The translations under genes were made by a program, and so were the position numbers. Below the pieces are notes generated by a model, which saw nothing but the letters and a program-made list of their open reading frames with translations, did not search any database and was not told the origin of the DNA. This document shows, piece after piece, positions 1 to 8,072 of a stretch of 24,362 bases of DNA. Position 1 is the stretch's first letter. Each line of letters starts with the position of its first letter. Origin of the DNA: Alphaproteobacteria bacterium (GTDB lineage: Bacteria > Pseudomonadota > Alphaproteobacteria > Puniceispirillales > Marisalimonadaceae); the NCBI GenBank assembly GCA_016777645.1, contig JADHRC010000007.1, positions 1 through 24,362 of the forward strand, in the 5' to 3' direction.

Positions 1-2
1 CT

Positions 3-578
3 ATTCCCAAAATTATCTTCGCAAAAGAAAATAATAGTGATGACACATTAAGAAGACATTTTCTAGGATCAAACACAGCTCCTATTAAAATAAAGGAATA
101 TTTTTCCCTAACTTGCAGTCATTGCGCAAATTTTCATAATAAAACACTCCCTGAATTTAAAGAAAAATATATTGATACAGGAAGAGTTCAGTTAGAATTT
201 ATAGACTATCCACTTGACAGGCTGGCCATCATAGCTGCAGCATTGGCAAGAACAATCCCTACAGAAAAAGGATATATTGAAGCAATAGGAATTTTATTAA
301 AGAAACAAAAAAATTGGGCTTATTCAAGCAAACCTATTGATGAATTGCAGTCAATATCAAAGATGTTTGGGATTAGTTCTAAGAAATTTGAAGAAATTGC
401 TCAAGATATTCCATTAATGCAAAAAATTGTAAATAAAATGGAACAGGAAACTAAAAGTTTTAATATTCAATCTACACCAACTTTTATTATTAATAATGAA
501 CATAAAATTTCCGGTGCTTTATCATTTAAGGAGTTCGAAGATAAACTTTTTGAATTCACTAAATTAAAGAAATCTTAA
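3..578 (+). CDS. DsbA-family thiol:disulfide oxidoreductase (5' partial)
   Basis: The reading frame is open from the left edge and ends with TAA at 576-578, so the N-terminus (signal peptide and start) lies outside the window. The visible 191 residues contain a thioredoxin-fold active site, Tyr-Phe-Ser-Leu-Thr-Cys-Ser-His-Cys, with the CxxC codons at 114-125. An alpha-helical insertion follows, then the cis-proline strand Ser-Thr-Pro-Thr-Phe-Ile-Ile at about 472-492. This order (CxxC, helical insert, TPTF cis-Pro loop) is that of the DsbA/Thioredoxin_4 family, which catalyses disulfide exchange in the periplasm. A TTG at 243 is in frame but is internal: it lies downstream of the CxxC and would remove the active site. 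smc follows after 20 nt and is probably co-transcribed, an arrangement common in Alphaproteobacteria. Whether it acts as oxidase or isomerase cannot be told. Confidence 0.88.
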   Translation: MPKIIFAKENNSDDTLRRHFLGSNTAPIKIKEYFSLTCSHCANFHNKTLPEFKEKYIDTGRVQLEFIDYPLDRLAIIAAALARTIPTEKGYIEAIGILLKKQKNWAYSSKPIDELQSISKMFGISSKKFEEIAQDIPLMQKIVNKMEQETKSFNIQSTPTFIINNEHKISGALSFKEFEDKLFEFTKLKKS

Positions 579-598
579 CACTACAAAAAGGTAAACAG

Positions 599-3500
599 AT
601 GAAATTCAAATCTATAAGAATTTCTGGGTTTAAATCGTTTTTAGAACCAACTGAAATACCTATTGATAATGGATTAACTGGTGTTGTAGGGCCAAATGGT
701 TGTGGAAAATCAAATATTGTAGAAGCCATCAAATGGGTGATGGGTGAGAACTCTGCCCGTCAAATGCGTGGTGATGGCATGGATGACATAATTTTTTCTG
801 GAACAAACGATCGTCCAGGACGAAACTATGCTGAAGTTTCTCTGAAACTAGACAACACAGAAAAAAAAGCACCTGCTAATTTTAATCATCTTGAAGAAAT
901 CGAAATTTCAAGAAAAATTGAAAGAGAGAAAGGTTCTATATATAAAGTCAATGGTAAACAAGTTAGATCCAGAGATATACAATTAATATTTGCTGATAAC
1001 GGAACTGGAGCAAGATCTTCTGGAATAGTGGGTCAAGGAAGAATATCCCAAATAATTGACTCAAGCCCAGAAAACCGAAGAATAATTCTAGAGGAAGCAG
1101 CAAATATTAAAGGCTTACATAGCAGAAGGCATGAAGCTGAATTAAAGCTGAATGGAGCCACAGACAACTTAAATAGATTGCTTGATATTGAAAAAACATA
1201 TCAAGAACAATTAGTTGAGCTTGAAAAACAAGCTAGAAAGGCGTCTCGATATAAGTCGGTAGGTGAACGTTTAAGAAAGGCTGAATCAACACTATTTATA
1301 AAACTTTTAAAATCAGCAGAAGTTGAGTTAAAAGACTACGAAGTTGAACTTGTAAATGCCAAAAATAAGGTTGATGAAGCTCAAATTGACGTGTCTAAAA
1401 ACACAAAATTAAAACTGGATGCGTTTGAAAAAATCCCGGGATTTAAAAAAAAGGAAGCAGAGAAATCAGCGGTTTTACAATCTTTAAACATAATGAAAAT
1501 TAGATTGGAGCAAGAAAAGTCATCAACAAACAAAACCTTGGAAAATGTCTCAAATCAAATAACTCAAGTTGAAATTGATATCAAAAGAGAATTGGAAATC
1601 AAAGAGGATGCAAAAAAAACTCTGTCAAATCTTTTGGTAGAAGAACAAAAATTATTAGCAGATTCAAAAAAATTTTCTGGAAAAATTGAGGAAGCATTAG
1701 AACTTGTAAAAGAATTGAAAATAAAATCTGATAATGCTGATCAGAAATTATCATCTATAAATTCAAGGATATATTCGATTAAGTCTAATACAGAAAGTAT
1801 TACAAAAAGAATAATTGATCTTAGAGAAAAAATTAAGAAATCTGAATCTCAAATTCATCAATTTAACAGTGAAGAAGATAACAATAATTTTGAGAAAAAT
1901 AAAAAAAGAATCTTTGAAATTAATGATTTGATAGATGAAAAGAATAAACTCTTAATTTCTAAGAAAAATGACTACGAAAAAAATAAAAAAATTTTAATCG
2001 ATTTAAATAAGCAAAAAAGTGAAGCAGACTATAACTTCAATATGTATAAAGTCGAGTTAAAGTCACTATCATCTCTATTAGGGCAAGATTCTTTAAATAA
2101 AAATTCATTAGAAAAAAACATTGATAATATTGCAAGTTTAGAAAAAGCAATTGGTTCTATTTTAGGAGAAACAATTTTAGCCCCAGTGTTATCAAATTAT
2201 GAAATAAATGCGAGCACCTCATTTTGGAGAAATAATTTTAGAGATATTATTGAAACAAAACTACCTAATGGTGTGAAGCCGATTATCACAAGTATAAAGA
2301 AAAATTCAATCTTAGAGCTTGCTTTATTAGGAGTGGGCATAGCTGAGAGCCAAGAATCAGCCTTTAAACTTCAAAAAGAATTATCTTTTGGGCAAGCATT
2401 AACAACTAAGGAGGGTGGTCTCTGGAGATGGGATGGCTTTGTGCAGCCTCCTCAAGTTCAAAACAGTTACTCAGAAAGGCTTGAAAAAATAGCTCGTCTG
2501 AGATCTCTTGAAAAGAAATTTCCTAACCTAGAAAAAAAACAAAAAATTATTGAAGAGAATATTAAGGAAAACCAAAATCTTATCAAGGTTATGGAAACTA
2601 ACATCGAAGAATTAGAAAAAGATATCTCAGATTTAATAATAGAGAATAATAACTTAAATTTGATGAATACAAGGATAGAATCCAAGCTTGATTCATCAAA
2701 AGTGCTAATAGCTGAACATGAAAATATAATTAATCTTTCTAGGGAAGAGTTGGAAATTTTAAATAGCGAACTTAGCAACAATGATAATTTACCTACCTTA
2801 CTAGCTGATGAGCTAAGCTTAAGAAACATTTCCGAACAATACCGGAACCAATTAACAGATGCTATGGCATCAGAACATCAAATTAGAAATCATGAAAGCT
2901 TTCAATCTCGGAGCTTAATTCAAATCAATAATCAAAAAATAAATTGGGAAAAAAGAGAAACAGAAGCTAATACACGCTTATCATCATTACAAAATAGAGA
3001 AAAAGACTTAAAAACTGAAAAACAAAAACTTATAGATCTACCCAACGATTTTCAAAAAAGAGAAGAAGAGTTAGGTGTTGAAATTAGTAAAGCTGTGGAA
3101 ATGAGAAATGTAGAAGCAGATAATCTAGTAAAAGCTGAAACCACGTTAATTGAGTTAGAAAAAATAGAAAAAATTAGTGAACAAAAAGTCTCGTTATTAC
3201 GAGAGGAAATGATTAAAATTGAATCAAAACTCAACATTGCAAGAACTCAAGTTAAAAATATAGAAGAAAGAATTTTTGAAAAATTACGTGTTCATGCTGA
3301 TAAATTATATGAAACGGCTAATATCAATAAAGATGATCAAATAGATTCATCAATTGATCTATTAGAAAAAACAGTTCAAAGGCTAATTAATGAAAGAGAT
3401 TCTATTGGAGCTGTTAATTTACGCGCTGAAGAAGAAATGAATGAAATGAAAGATAAAATTCAAACTATGTTTAATGAAAGGACGGACTTAGAACAAGCTA

Positions 3501-4030
3501 TTGACAAATTAAAAACTGGAATATCCGAGCTTAATAAAGAAGGTAGACAAAGGTTAAGAGAAAGCTTTGATGAGGTTAATAAAAACTTTAAAATTCTTTT
3601 CAAAAAACTATTTGGAGGAGGTGATGTTGAATTAAAATTGGTTGGTAATGAAGACCCTTTGTACGCAGGGTTAGAGATATTCGCCAGTCCTCCTGGAAAA
3701 AAAATGCAACTTTTGTCTCTTCTCTCAGGTGGTGAACAAGCACTAACTGCTATCTCTTTAATTTTTTCTGTATTTTTATGCAATCCTGCTCCCATTTGTA
3801 TTTTAGATGAGGTAGATGCAGCGTTGGATGATACTAACGTAGGTAGATTTTGTAATTTATTAGAAAAAATAGTAGAAGAAACAGATACTTATTTTATGGT
3901 TATAACTCACCATAGACTTACTATGGCTAAGATGGATAGGCTTTTTGGCGTTACTATGGAACAAAAGGGTATTAGTAGGTTAGTAGCTGTTAATTTAGAG
4001 CAAGCAAATAGAATAAAAAAAATTGCTTAA
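599..4030 (+). CDS. smc: Chromosome segregation/condensation ATPase SMC
   Basis: At 1143 residues this is a full-length bacterial SMC protein, which with ScpA and ScpB forms the condensin ring that compacts and segregates the chromosome. The N-terminal head carries Walker A GPNGCGKSN at residues 31-39 and a Q-loop at about 145-150 (VGQGRISQ). Two long Lys/Glu-rich coiled-coil arms flank a hinge at about residues 512-610. The hinge ends in the GGLWRWDGF signature typical of alphaproteobacterial SMCs. The C-terminal head has the ABC signature LSGGEQ at 1042-1047, Walker B ICILDE with catalytic Glu1071, a D-loop (ALDD) and an H-loop (ITHH) near 1102-1105. The ATG at 599 is preceded by an AAAGGT ribosome site and the protein begins MKFKSIRISGFKSF, the canonical start. 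It lies 20 nt after the dsbA-like gene. No frameshift is seen despite many A-tracts. Confidence 0.97.
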   Translation: MKFKSIRISGFKSFLEPTEIPIDNGLTGVVGPNGCGKSNIVEAIKWVMGENSARQMRGDGMDDIIFSGTNDRPGRNYAEVSLKLDNTEKKAPANFNHLEEIEISRKIEREKGSIYKVNGKQVRSRDIQLIFADNGTGARSSGIVGQGRISQIIDSSPENRRIILEEAANIKGLHSRRHEAELKLNGATDNLNRLLDIEKTYQEQLVELEKQARKASRYKSVGERLRKAESTLFIKLLKSAEVELKDYEVELVNAKNKVDEAQIDVSKNTKLKLDAFEKIPGFKKKEAEKSAVLQSLNIMKIRLEQEKSSTNKTLENVSNQITQVEIDIKRELEIKEDAKKTLSNLLVEEQKLLADSKKFSGKIEEALELVKELKIKSDNADQKLSSINSRIYSIKSNTESITKRIIDLREKIKKSESQIHQFNSEEDNNNFEKNKKRIFEINDLIDEKNKLLISKKNDYEKNKKILIDLNKQKSEADYNFNMYKVELKSLSSLLGQDSLNKNSLEKNIDNIASLEKAIGSILGETILAPVLSNYEINASTSFWRNNFRDIIETKLPNGVKPIITSIKKNSILELALLGVGIAESQESAFKLQKELSFGQALTTKEGGLWRWDGFVQPPQVQNSYSERLEKIARLRSLEKKFPNLEKKQKIIEENIKENQNLIKVMETNIEELEKDISDLIIENNNLNLMNTRIESKLDSSKVLIAEHENIINLSREELEILNSELSNNDNLPTLLADELSLRNISEQYRNQLTDAMASEHQIRNHESFQSRSLIQINNQKINWEKRETEANTRLSSLQNREKDLKTEKQKLIDLPNDFQKREEELGVEISKAVEMRNVEADNLVKAETTLIELEKIEKISEQKVSLLREEMIKIESKLNIARTQVKNIEERIFEKLRVHADKLYETANINKDDQIDSSIDLLEKTVQRLINERDSIGAVNLRAEEEMNEMKDKIQTMFNERTDLEQAIDKLKTGISELNKEGRQRLRESFDEVNKNFKILFKKLFGGGDVELKLVGNEDPLYAGLEIFASPPGKKMQLLSLLSGGEQALTAISLIFSVFLCNPAPICILDEVDAALDDTNVGRFCNLLEKIVEETDTYFMVITHHRLTMAKMDRLFGVTMEQKGISRLVAVNLEQANRIKKIA

Positions 4031-4054
4031 TTAATTTTTTTTTAAAGTAAACTC

Positions 4055-4083
4055 TTGACTTATTTGTTAGCTCAAAATAGTTT
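4055..4083 (+). promoter_or_regulatory. Candidate promoter of the F0 ATP synthase operon
   Basis: The 87-nt gap between smc and atpI contains TTGACT (4055-4060), close to the sigma70 -35 consensus. A weak -10-like TAGTTT (4078-4083) follows after 17 nt. In addition CTCAAA (4071-4076) and TTTGAG (4104-4109) form a short inverted repeat across the predicted start region and leader. The run of T at 4035-4043 just after the smc stop has no preceding stem, so I do not call a terminator. The -35 is credible; the -10 is poor. Confidence 0.35.
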
Positions 4084-4117
4084 AAGCTCGCTTATTAATT
4101 GTATTTGAGAGCATCTT

Positions 4118-4420
4118 ATGAGCTCGTTAAAAAAAGATAAAAGTTTGACAGAAAGAATTGAAATTGCAATAGCTAAAGAAGGAAAATCAACCACAGATAA
4201 TCAGGCAGATAGATCACTAGTTAATATGTTTTCAAGAGTTGCTACTGAATTACTAGCAGGACTGTTAATCGGAGCGGGAGTAGGATGGACAATTGATCAT
4301 TGGCTAGAAACAAAACCTTGGTTTTTAGTTATATTTTTCCTTCTTGGAGGAGCTGCTGGAATACTAAATCTCTGGAGAGTGGTTACTGGAAAAGGCTTAA
4401 AAATTGGATATTTTAAATAA
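4118..4420 (+). CDS. atpI: ATP synthase accessory protein AtpI/AtpZ family
   Basis: A 100-residue protein with a charged, soluble N-terminal 35 residues and two membrane helices (about 41-60 and 68-87) separated by the short loop HWLETKPW. This is the AtpI (ATPase_gene1) architecture found at the head of many F0 operons, where the protein helps c-ring assembly and magnesium supply but is not a structural subunit. The sequence around residues 43-90 (Leu-Leu-Ala-Gly-Leu-Leu-Ile-Gly-Ala-Gly, later Gly-Gly-Ala-Ala-Gly-Ile-Leu-Asn) fits the family's glycine-rich helices. It is first in the operon, 18 nt before atpB. A weak GAGAG ribosome site precedes the ATG. Confidence 0.88.
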   Translation: MSSLKKDKSLTERIEIAIAKEGKSTTDNQADRSLVNMFSRVATELLAGLLIGAGVGWTIDHWLETKPWFLVIFFLLGGAAGILNLWRVVTGKGLKIGYFK

Positions 4421-4438
4421 AAATGTTAGAAGAATAAT

Positions 4439-5182
4439 ATGAACTCACCAGTTGAACAATTTACTATAAAAATACTATACGAGCTAAATTTATTTGGCAT
4501 TGATGTTTCATTTACTAATGCATCTCTTTTTATGATGTTATCTATATTTTGCTCTGCGGGCTTTTTATATCTAGGTGCAAAAAAACAGTCTCTAATTCCA
4601 AATAGATTCCAGTCTCTAGTTGAGCTCTCATACGAATTTGTCGCCAACATGGTTAAAGAGAATGCAGGTAAAGGTAGTCAAGCCTATTTTCCATTCATCT
4701 TTACATTATTTATGTTTATTCTATTTGGTAATCTTCTTGGCATGATACCATACAGTTATACGTTTACTTCTCAAATAGCTGTAACTTTTACACTGGCTGC
4801 TATTATATTTGTAGGTGTAACTATAATTGCATTATTTAAACATGGATTTAAGTTTTTTACATATTTCTTCCCATCTGGTGTACCAATTGCTCTTGCCCCT
4901 CTTCTTATACCAATTGAAATAATATCATATTTTATTCGTCCCATAAGTTTATCTGTAAGATTATTTGCTAATATGTTAGCTGGACACACTATGATGAAGG
5001 TATTTGCTGGTCTTATTATAATGATGGGATCTGCTGGCGGAATTTTAAAAATTGGTGCTGTTTTGCCTCTAATGGCAGTCATAGGTTTGACAGGTCTTGA
5101 ATTTCTAGTTGCTGCTCTTCAAGCTTATGTCTTTAGCATTTTAACATGTATGTATCTACACGATGCAATACATTTACATTAA
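4439..5182 (+). CDS. atpB: F0F1 ATP synthase subunit a
   Basis: This 247-residue integral membrane protein is subunit a of F0, the stator half-channel protein that passes protons to the c-ring. Several hydrophobic helices are visible. The essential arginine of the penultimate helices is Arg174 in the motif SLSVRLFANMLAGH, equivalent to Arg210 of E. coli. The C-terminal helix pair (MAVIGLTGLEFLVAALQAYVF region) carries the expected polar residues Glu and Gln. Length and start (MNSPVEQF) match alphaproteobacterial AtpB. The ATG follows an AGAAG ribosome site. It sits second in atpI-atpB-atpE-atpF'-atpF, 36 nt before atpE. Confidence 0.97.
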   Translation: MNSPVEQFTIKILYELNLFGIDVSFTNASLFMMLSIFCSAGFLYLGAKKQSLIPNRFQSLVELSYEFVANMVKENAGKGSQAYFPFIFTLFMFILFGNLLGMIPYSYTFTSQIAVTFTLAAIIFVGVTIIALFKHGFKFFTYFFPSGVPIALAPLLIPIEIISYFIRPISLSVRLFANMLAGHTMMKVFAGLIIMMGSAGGILKIGAVLPLMAVIGLTGLEFLVAALQAYVFSILTCMYLHDAIHLH

Positions 5183-5218
5183 TTCATGACTTTAATTTAA
5201 TAATGAAAGGAAAATAAA

Positions 5219-5446
5219 ATGGAAATGGATGCCGCAAAATTAATAGGAGCTGGCTTAGCTGTAATAGCTTTAGCTGGAGTTGGTGTTGGTATTGGTAATA
5301 TATTTGCCTCACTAGTAACAGCAGTTGGACGAAATCCTGCAGCTAAAAATGAAGTGTTTGGTATAGCTATTCTTGGCTTTGCACTTACAGAAGCTGTAGC
5401 ACTTTTTGCACTCGTTATTGCACTTCTTCTTCTGTTTACATTCTAA
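5219..5446 (+). CDS. atpE: F0F1 ATP synthase subunit c
   Basis: A 75-residue hairpin of two membrane helices, the proton-carrying rotor subunit. Helix 1 is Gly/Ala-rich (Ala-Gly-Val-Gly-Val-Gly-Ile-Gly, the c-ring packing motif at 19-26). The polar loop is Gly-Arg-Asn-Pro at 37-40. Helix 2 has the ion-binding carboxylate Glu58 in FALTEAVALFAL. Nothing suggests sodium specificity: the Na+-coordinating Gln/Ser-Thr set is not obvious, so proton coupling is inferred. The gene has the best ribosome site of the operon (GAAAGGAAA, a few nt before ATG), and a strong stem-loop follows its stop codon. Both fit the need for many more c subunits than other F0 subunits. Confidence 0.97.
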   Translation: MEMDAAKLIGAGLAVIALAGVGVGIGNIFASLVTAVGRNPAAKNEVFGIAILGFALTEAVALFALVIALLLLFTF

Positions 5447-5459
5447 ATAACACAAAATA

Positions 5460-5492
5460 AATTACCTGTAGTTGTTTTCACTACAGGTAATT
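5460..5492 (+). promoter_or_regulatory. Intercistronic stem-loop between atpE and atpF'
   Basis: A perfect 12-bp inverted repeat (5460-5471 with 5481-5492, core TTACCTGTAG/CTACAGGTAA) encloses a 9-nt loop (5472-5480). It begins 13 nt after the atpE stop codon and ends 20 nt before the atpF' start. No continuous U-tract follows (TACTTTAAAAAG comes next), so it is not a strong intrinsic terminator. An mRNA-stabilising or 3'-end processing element that raises atpE message relative to atpF'/atpF, or a leaky attenuator, is more likely. Only part of the stem is GC, but the pairing is exact and is the clearest hairpin in the window. Confidence 0.7.
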
Positions 5493-5512
5493 ACTTTAAA
5501 AAGTTTAAAAAA

Positions 5513-6097
5513 ATGTTACATCAAAGTATCAAGTATTTGTTTTTAGCTATAATTCTTAGTCCAATCTCTTCTTTTGCTGCTGAAACTAAAGGTGGTTTAC
5601 CTCAGCTGGATTTAAATACCTACCCATCATTAATATTCTGGTCAATAATTTCGTTATTAACTGGATATATTTTAATGAGATATTTAGTAACCCCTAATAT
5701 CAAATCTATCCTGAACTCAAGAGAAACTAGTATTCAGAACGACTTAGTTAAAGCCAAATTATCAAGTCAAGAAGCAGATAAAATAAAACAAGCTATTATT
5801 GTAGATCAAGAGGAAATAAAATTAAAATCTCAAACGATATTAAATGATGCTTTATTTGAAGCTCGCGAGACGATTGAAAAAAACGAAAATGAAGTTTCTA
5901 AAAAATTAGATCTTAAAGTTTCAAAGATAGAAAGTAAAATAATGGATAGTCAGAAAAAAGTTCTTGATGAAATCATTAATACTGCTGAGGAAATAACTGC
6001 CGATGTAGTGAAAAAATTTACTAGTTTAAAGTGTGATAAAGATGATATCAAGAGTGCTGTTAAAACAGCTTCAAAAAGTATATTGATGGAGAAATAA
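5513..6097 (+). CDS. atpF': F0F1 ATP synthase subunit b' (peripheral stalk)
   Basis: A 194-residue b-type stalk subunit. It opens with a hydrophobic segment (residues 8-22, ending Phe-Ala-Ala) that could be a signal peptide or extra helix, as often seen in alphaproteobacterial b'. The conserved GLPQLDLNTYPSLIFW segment (28-43) and a membrane helix up to about residue 57 follow, then a long charged coiled coil that contacts F1. The motif LDLNTYPSLIFW distinguishes b' from b. The stop TAA at 6095-6097 abuts the ATG of atpF at 6098 with no spacer, so b' and b are likely translationally coupled and made in equal amounts, as expected for a b/b' heterodimer. Confidence 0.92.
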   Translation: MLHQSIKYLFLAIILSPISSFAAETKGGLPQLDLNTYPSLIFWSIISLLTGYILMRYLVTPNIKSILNSRETSIQNDLVKAKLSSQEADKIKQAIIVDQEEIKLKSQTILNDALFEARETIEKNENEVSKKLDLKVSKIESKIMDSQKKVLDEIINTAEEITADVVKKFTSLKCDKDDIKSAVKTASKSILMEK

Positions 6098-6583
6098 ATG
6101 TTTTTTGATGAAACAGCTTGGGTAGCAATAGCATTTGTACTCTTCATTATTCTAGTATGGAAAAAAGGTTCCCAGGCTATTACTTCTATGTTGGATAATA
6201 GATCATTATTAATCGAAAATGAACTGAATCAAGCTAAATCGCTAAAAGAGGAAGCTTTGGAAGAGCTCAGACAAACATTACAAATACAAAAAAATATTTC
6301 AGAAGAGGCTGATAATATAATTAAAGAAGCTAAAGAAAATGCAAAGAAAATAATTGAAGAAGCCAAAGTTAAATCTTCTGAAATTATCAAAAGAAAAGAA
6401 GATCAGGCAAATCAAAAAATATTAGCTTTGGAAACTGAAGCAATTAATAATATCAAAAAAATTAGCAGCAATATTATTATTGAATCTTCTAAAACTTATA
6501 TAAACCAAAAACTTAATGCTAAAGAAAAAGCTAATCTGATTACTAAATCATCAAATGAGATAAAATCTATATCAATTAACTAA
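6098..6583 (+). CDS. atpF: F0F1 ATP synthase subunit b (peripheral stalk)
   Basis: A 161-residue protein with one N-terminal membrane helix (about 6-21) followed by a charged, Lys/Glu-rich coiled coil to the C-terminus. The sequence after the helix (Ile-Thr-Ser-Met-Leu-Asp-Asn-Arg) matches the b-subunit pattern of a positively charged helix end and a conserved Arg. It partners the b' subunit encoded immediately upstream. Its ribosome site (GGAG, 6088-6091) lies inside the end of atpF'. The genes for delta, alpha, gamma, beta and epsilon do not follow, consistent with the split F0/F1 operons of Alphaproteobacteria. It converges with the lipoprotein gene at 6589, only 5 nt away. Confidence 0.93.
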   Translation: MFFDETAWVAIAFVLFIILVWKKGSQAITSMLDNRSLLIENELNQAKSLKEEALEELRQTLQIQKNISEEADNIIKEAKENAKKIIEEAKVKSSEIIKRKEDQANQKILALETEAINNIKKISSNIIIESSKTYINQKLNAKEKANLITKSSNEIKSISIN

Positions 6584-6588
6584 TTTTC

Positions 6589-7017
6589 TTACTTTATACC
6601 TATTAAAATTTCGCCATCCCTTGGTACATTTAAATTAAATTGAGTTGTCCTGTCTACCATCCTACTATTTTTTAACATAAACTGTGAATAAGAATAGGAA
6701 TCCCTGTCATATTCTTTTTTTGCATTATCTAAAGCAACAATCGAAATGTTGACAGGCACATAATCTTCAGCATTAGTATCTTTTCTAATGGCTCTTATAT
6801 TTACAGATAATTCTATATTGGTATCTTTTTTATTGCTAGTACAGTATGACTGCACTCCTCTAATACCAATATAAACAGGCATATTGTTTTCTGATTTAAC
6901 GATAGTTTCAGAAGCCTCTTTTGGAGAAGTTAATTTTGGACAATCTACAATCTCTTTTTTAATAGCTGAGCAACCACATAATAATAAGAACACAAAAATT
7001 TTAGTTATATTTTTCAT
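6589..7017 (-). CDS. Uncharacterised small lipoprotein
   Basis: A 142-residue protein with a lipoprotein signal: positive Lys residues, a hydrophobic stretch (FVFLLL) and the lipobox Leu-Cys-Gly-Cys, so Cys16 is the predicted lipid-modified residue. The mature part has two more cysteines (Cys26 in DCPKL, Cys59 in SYCTS) that could pair in the periplasm, then alternating beta-like hydrophobic strands. I recognise no named domain. From memory, the pattern CP...C followed by beta strands resembles a family of uncharacterised lipoproteins in other Alphaproteobacteria, but this is not certain. The start is supported by an AAGGTAA ribosome site (around 7023-7029 on the plus strand). It is monocistronic, divergent from ispH and convergent with atpF. 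Confidence 0.72.
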   Translation of the reverse strand: MKNITKIFVFLLLCGCSAIKKEIVDCPKLTSPKEASETIVKSENNMPVYIGIRGVQSYCTSNKKDTNIELSVNIRAIRKDTNAEDYVPVNISIVALDNAKKEYDRDSYSYSQFMLKNSRMVDRTTQFNLNVPRDGEILIGIK

Positions 7018-7065
7018 TATTATTTACCTTAAAACAAAAAAATTTTGCTGTTAGATTAATCTTTA

Positions 7066-7071
7066 TTGACG
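7066..7071 (+). promoter_or_regulatory. Candidate -35 element upstream of ispH
   Basis: TTGACG lies 30 nt before the ispH ATG in the 83-nt divergent gap between the lipoprotein gene and ispH. At normal spacing the -10 would fall near 7089-7094, where the sequence is a poor match. Transcription would then start at or next to the start codon. No Shine-Dalgarno sequence is visible before ispH, which would fit a leaderless or near-leaderless message. Weak evidence. Confidence 0.25.
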
Positions 7072-7100
7072 TATCCAATGTAATACATCAAAAGTAAATT

Positions 7101-8054
7101 ATGAAGAAACAAAATATAAATTTATATTTAGCATCACCAAGAGGTTTTTGTGCAGGTGTAGACAGAGCAGTAAAAATTGTTGAGGAATCAATAAAAAAAT
7201 TTGGCGCACCAATTTATGTAAGACACGAAATAGTTCATAACAAGGATGTTGTTAACTCACTAGAAAGGATAGGCGCCGTTTTTGTCGATGAAGTCAATCA
7301 AGCTCCCAAAGATAGGCCAATTATATTTTCGGCGCATGGAGTAGCGAAATCAGTTGTTATTGAAGCCCAGAAAAGAAAAATGATTGCTATAGATGCTACT
7401 TGCCCTCTAGTAACTAAAGTACATAATGAAGCTATAAAACATTATAACCTAGACAGGCATATTCTATTAGTTGGACACAAAAACCACCCTGAAGTTACTG
7501 GTACAATGGGCCAAGTTCCTGAAGAAAGTGTTTCCCTAATTGAAAATATTGAGGATGCCAAACTTATTAAAGTAGAAAACCCAGACAAATTAGCATATGC
7601 AACCCAAACAACTTTATCACTTGATGATACTAGAGAAATTATTCAAGTTTTGAAAGAAAGGTTTCCTCTAATCAAAGGACCAAATTCTGAAGATATTTGC
7701 TATGCCACTACAAACAGACAACAAGCTGTAAAATCGATGGCAGAATTTTGTGATACAATATTAGTTATTGGAGCTAAAAATTCTTCTAACTCCCTGAGAT
7801 TAGTTGAAGTAGCATTAAACCATGGCGTCAAAACATCACACCTTATTCCTGATGAACATACATTAGACCAATTTCTTGAAAGTTTTAATCCAACTTTATC
7901 ACCTAATTTAGGTTTGACTGCTGGTGCATCAGCACCCGAGACATTAGTTCAGGTTCTAATATCTAAACTGAAAAAAGACTTTGAAGTTAATCTTGTTGAT
8001 CATGAAGTTACTAAAGAAAATATAACTTTTAATTTACCAAAAATTTTAAGATAA
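7101..8054 (+). CDS. ispH: 4-hydroxy-3-methylbut-2-enyl diphosphate reductase
   Basis: IspH (LytB) catalyses the last step of the MEP isoprenoid pathway, reducing HMBPP to IPP and DMAPP with a 4Fe-4S cluster. The three cluster cysteines are present: Cys17 (PRGFCAGVDRA), Cys101 (DATCPLVTKVH) and Cys200 (DICYATTNRQ). Substrate-binding His42 (VRHEIVHN), His79 (SAHG) and the HPEVTGT motif with catalytic Glu131 are also visible. The length of 317 residues is normal. It heads ispH-thrB-rnhA, a gene string often found next to cox genes in Alphaproteobacteria; here it is about 8 kb from SURF1/coxC and on the opposite strand. The isoprenoids it supplies also feed heme O synthesis by CtaB, encoded in this window. 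Confidence 0.96.
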   Translation: MKKQNINLYLASPRGFCAGVDRAVKIVEESIKKFGAPIYVRHEIVHNKDVVNSLERIGAVFVDEVNQAPKDRPIIFSAHGVAKSVVIEAQKRKMIAIDATCPLVTKVHNEAIKHYNLDRHILLVGHKNHPEVTGTMGQVPEESVSLIENIEDAKLIKVENPDKLAYATQTTLSLDDTREIIQVLKERFPLIKGPNSEDICYATTNRQQAVKSMAEFCDTILVIGAKNSSNSLRLVEVALNHGVKTSHLIPDEHTLDQFLESFNPTLSPNLGLTAGASAPETLVQVLISKLKKDFEVNLVDHEVTKENITFNLPKILR

Positions 8055-8072
8055 ATATTTTAGGATATTATA

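Noticed and set aside
243..578. A separate 111-residue gene starting at TTG 243
   Set aside because: The same frame is open to the left edge and upstream codons encode the CxxC active site of a DsbA-like protein, so 243 is an internal codon of a longer, truncated gene.
2467..3795. Three minus-strand open frames inside smc (2467-2829, 3052-3237, 3460-3795)
   Set aside because: They mirror the Lys/Glu-rich coiled-coil and head codons of SMC, give Ser/Leu/Phe-rich products without family motifs, and lack ribosome sites.
4031..4050. T-run after smc as an intrinsic terminator
   Set aside because: No GC-containing stem precedes the T-run; only the T stretch is present.
4771..5082. Minus-strand open frame inside atpB
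   Set aside because: Antisense to the essential-Arg helix of subunit a; no independent support.
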